A stretch of DNA of 64,000 nt from Idiomarina baltica OS145 (lineage in GTDB: Bacteria > Pseudomonadota > Gammaproteobacteria > Enterobacterales > Alteromonadaceae): positions 239,020-303,019 of the forward strand of contig NZ_CH672407.1 in assembly GCF_000152885.1 (NCBI RefSeq), read 5' to 3'. Under the pieces are notes generated by a model. It saw nothing but the letters and a program-made list of their open reading frames with translations, ran no database searches and was not told the DNA's origin. Positions 63,999 to 64,000 of this stretch are shown one piece after another (the stretch's first letter is position 1; each line of letters begins with the position of its first letter). The position numbers and the translations under genes were made by a program.

Positions 63999-64000
63999 TA

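Noticed and set aside
1..64000. CRISPR arrays, insertion sequences, prophage or integron features
   Set aside because: No direct-repeat arrays, transposase, integrase or phage genes were recognised anywhere in the window.

Overview
The window reads as chromosomal DNA of a marine gammaproteobacterium of the Alteromonadales type; Idiomarina or a close relative is my best guess. This is inferred from gene content and order: pomAB next to thiI and xseB-ispA-dxs, ribH-nusB-thiL-pgpA, yajC-secD-secF, a CrbS/CrbR-like acetate-type sensor pair, kynureninase, and several TonB receptors. Genes are dense, with no intergenic gap above about 300 bases. I saw no rRNA, tRNA, CRISPR array, insertion sequence or prophage.

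Layout. 1-4.7 kb: 3' part of the srmB helicase, a VanZ-like membrane protein, thiI, and the sodium-driven stator genes pomA/pomB. 4.8-7.8 kb: xseB-ispA-dxs (isoprenoid precursors). 7.9-16.4 kb: a long minus-strand array. It runs yajC-secD-secF-yaaA, then a DUF3014 protein, an acyltransferase and a secreted GNAT-like protein, then ribH-nusB-thiL-pgpA. 16.6-18.1 kb: an FHA/AAA+ regulator lacking the GAFTGA loop. 18.2-22.8 kb: a TRIC-type channel and a CrbS/CrbR-like signalling pair. 22.9-29.5 kb: a TonB receptor divergent from a GntP permease / acyl-CoA ligase / secreted MetX-like hydrolase operon, with a perfect 14-bp palindrome between them. 29.5-31.7 kb: the uncharacterised TIGR03545/TIGR03546 pair. 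31.9-33.8 kb: an RLAN-ATP-grasp ligase and a GNAT enzyme. 33.8-35.8 kb: glpQ and a cysteine synthase. 36-37.6 kb: glnK-amtB behind a sigma-54/NtrC promoter. 37.7-43.8 kb: cfa, an AI-2E family protein and two cyclic-di-GMP-type proteins, the first degenerate. 43.9-48.9 kb: a YgaV/BigR-like repressor, chaC, an Mpo1-like protein with an MscS channel, and an exported arylformamidase-like hydrolase with kynU. 48.9-54.5 kb: cydA-cydB-cydD-cydC behind a perfect FNR box. 54.7-56 kb: an RNase J-like nuclease. 56.1-61 kb: LysR and a Fur-box-controlled TonB receptor / PepSY-DUF2271 / DUF4198 iron operon. 61.1-64 kb: yghU, a DUF805 protein and the 3' part of a DUF945 gene.

How the genes fit together. Much of the window is housekeeping (Sec translocon, isoprenoid, thiamin and riboflavin steps, cytochrome bd, nitrogen regulation). 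The accessory interest lies in four places: the TonB receptor / hydrolase / permease / CoA-ligase cassette beside a CrbS/R-like sensor pair; the ATP-grasp/GNAT pair; the TIGR03545/03546 envelope pair; and the iron operon of poorly characterised domains. Functional statements rest on motifs and family knowledge read by eye; no database search was possible.
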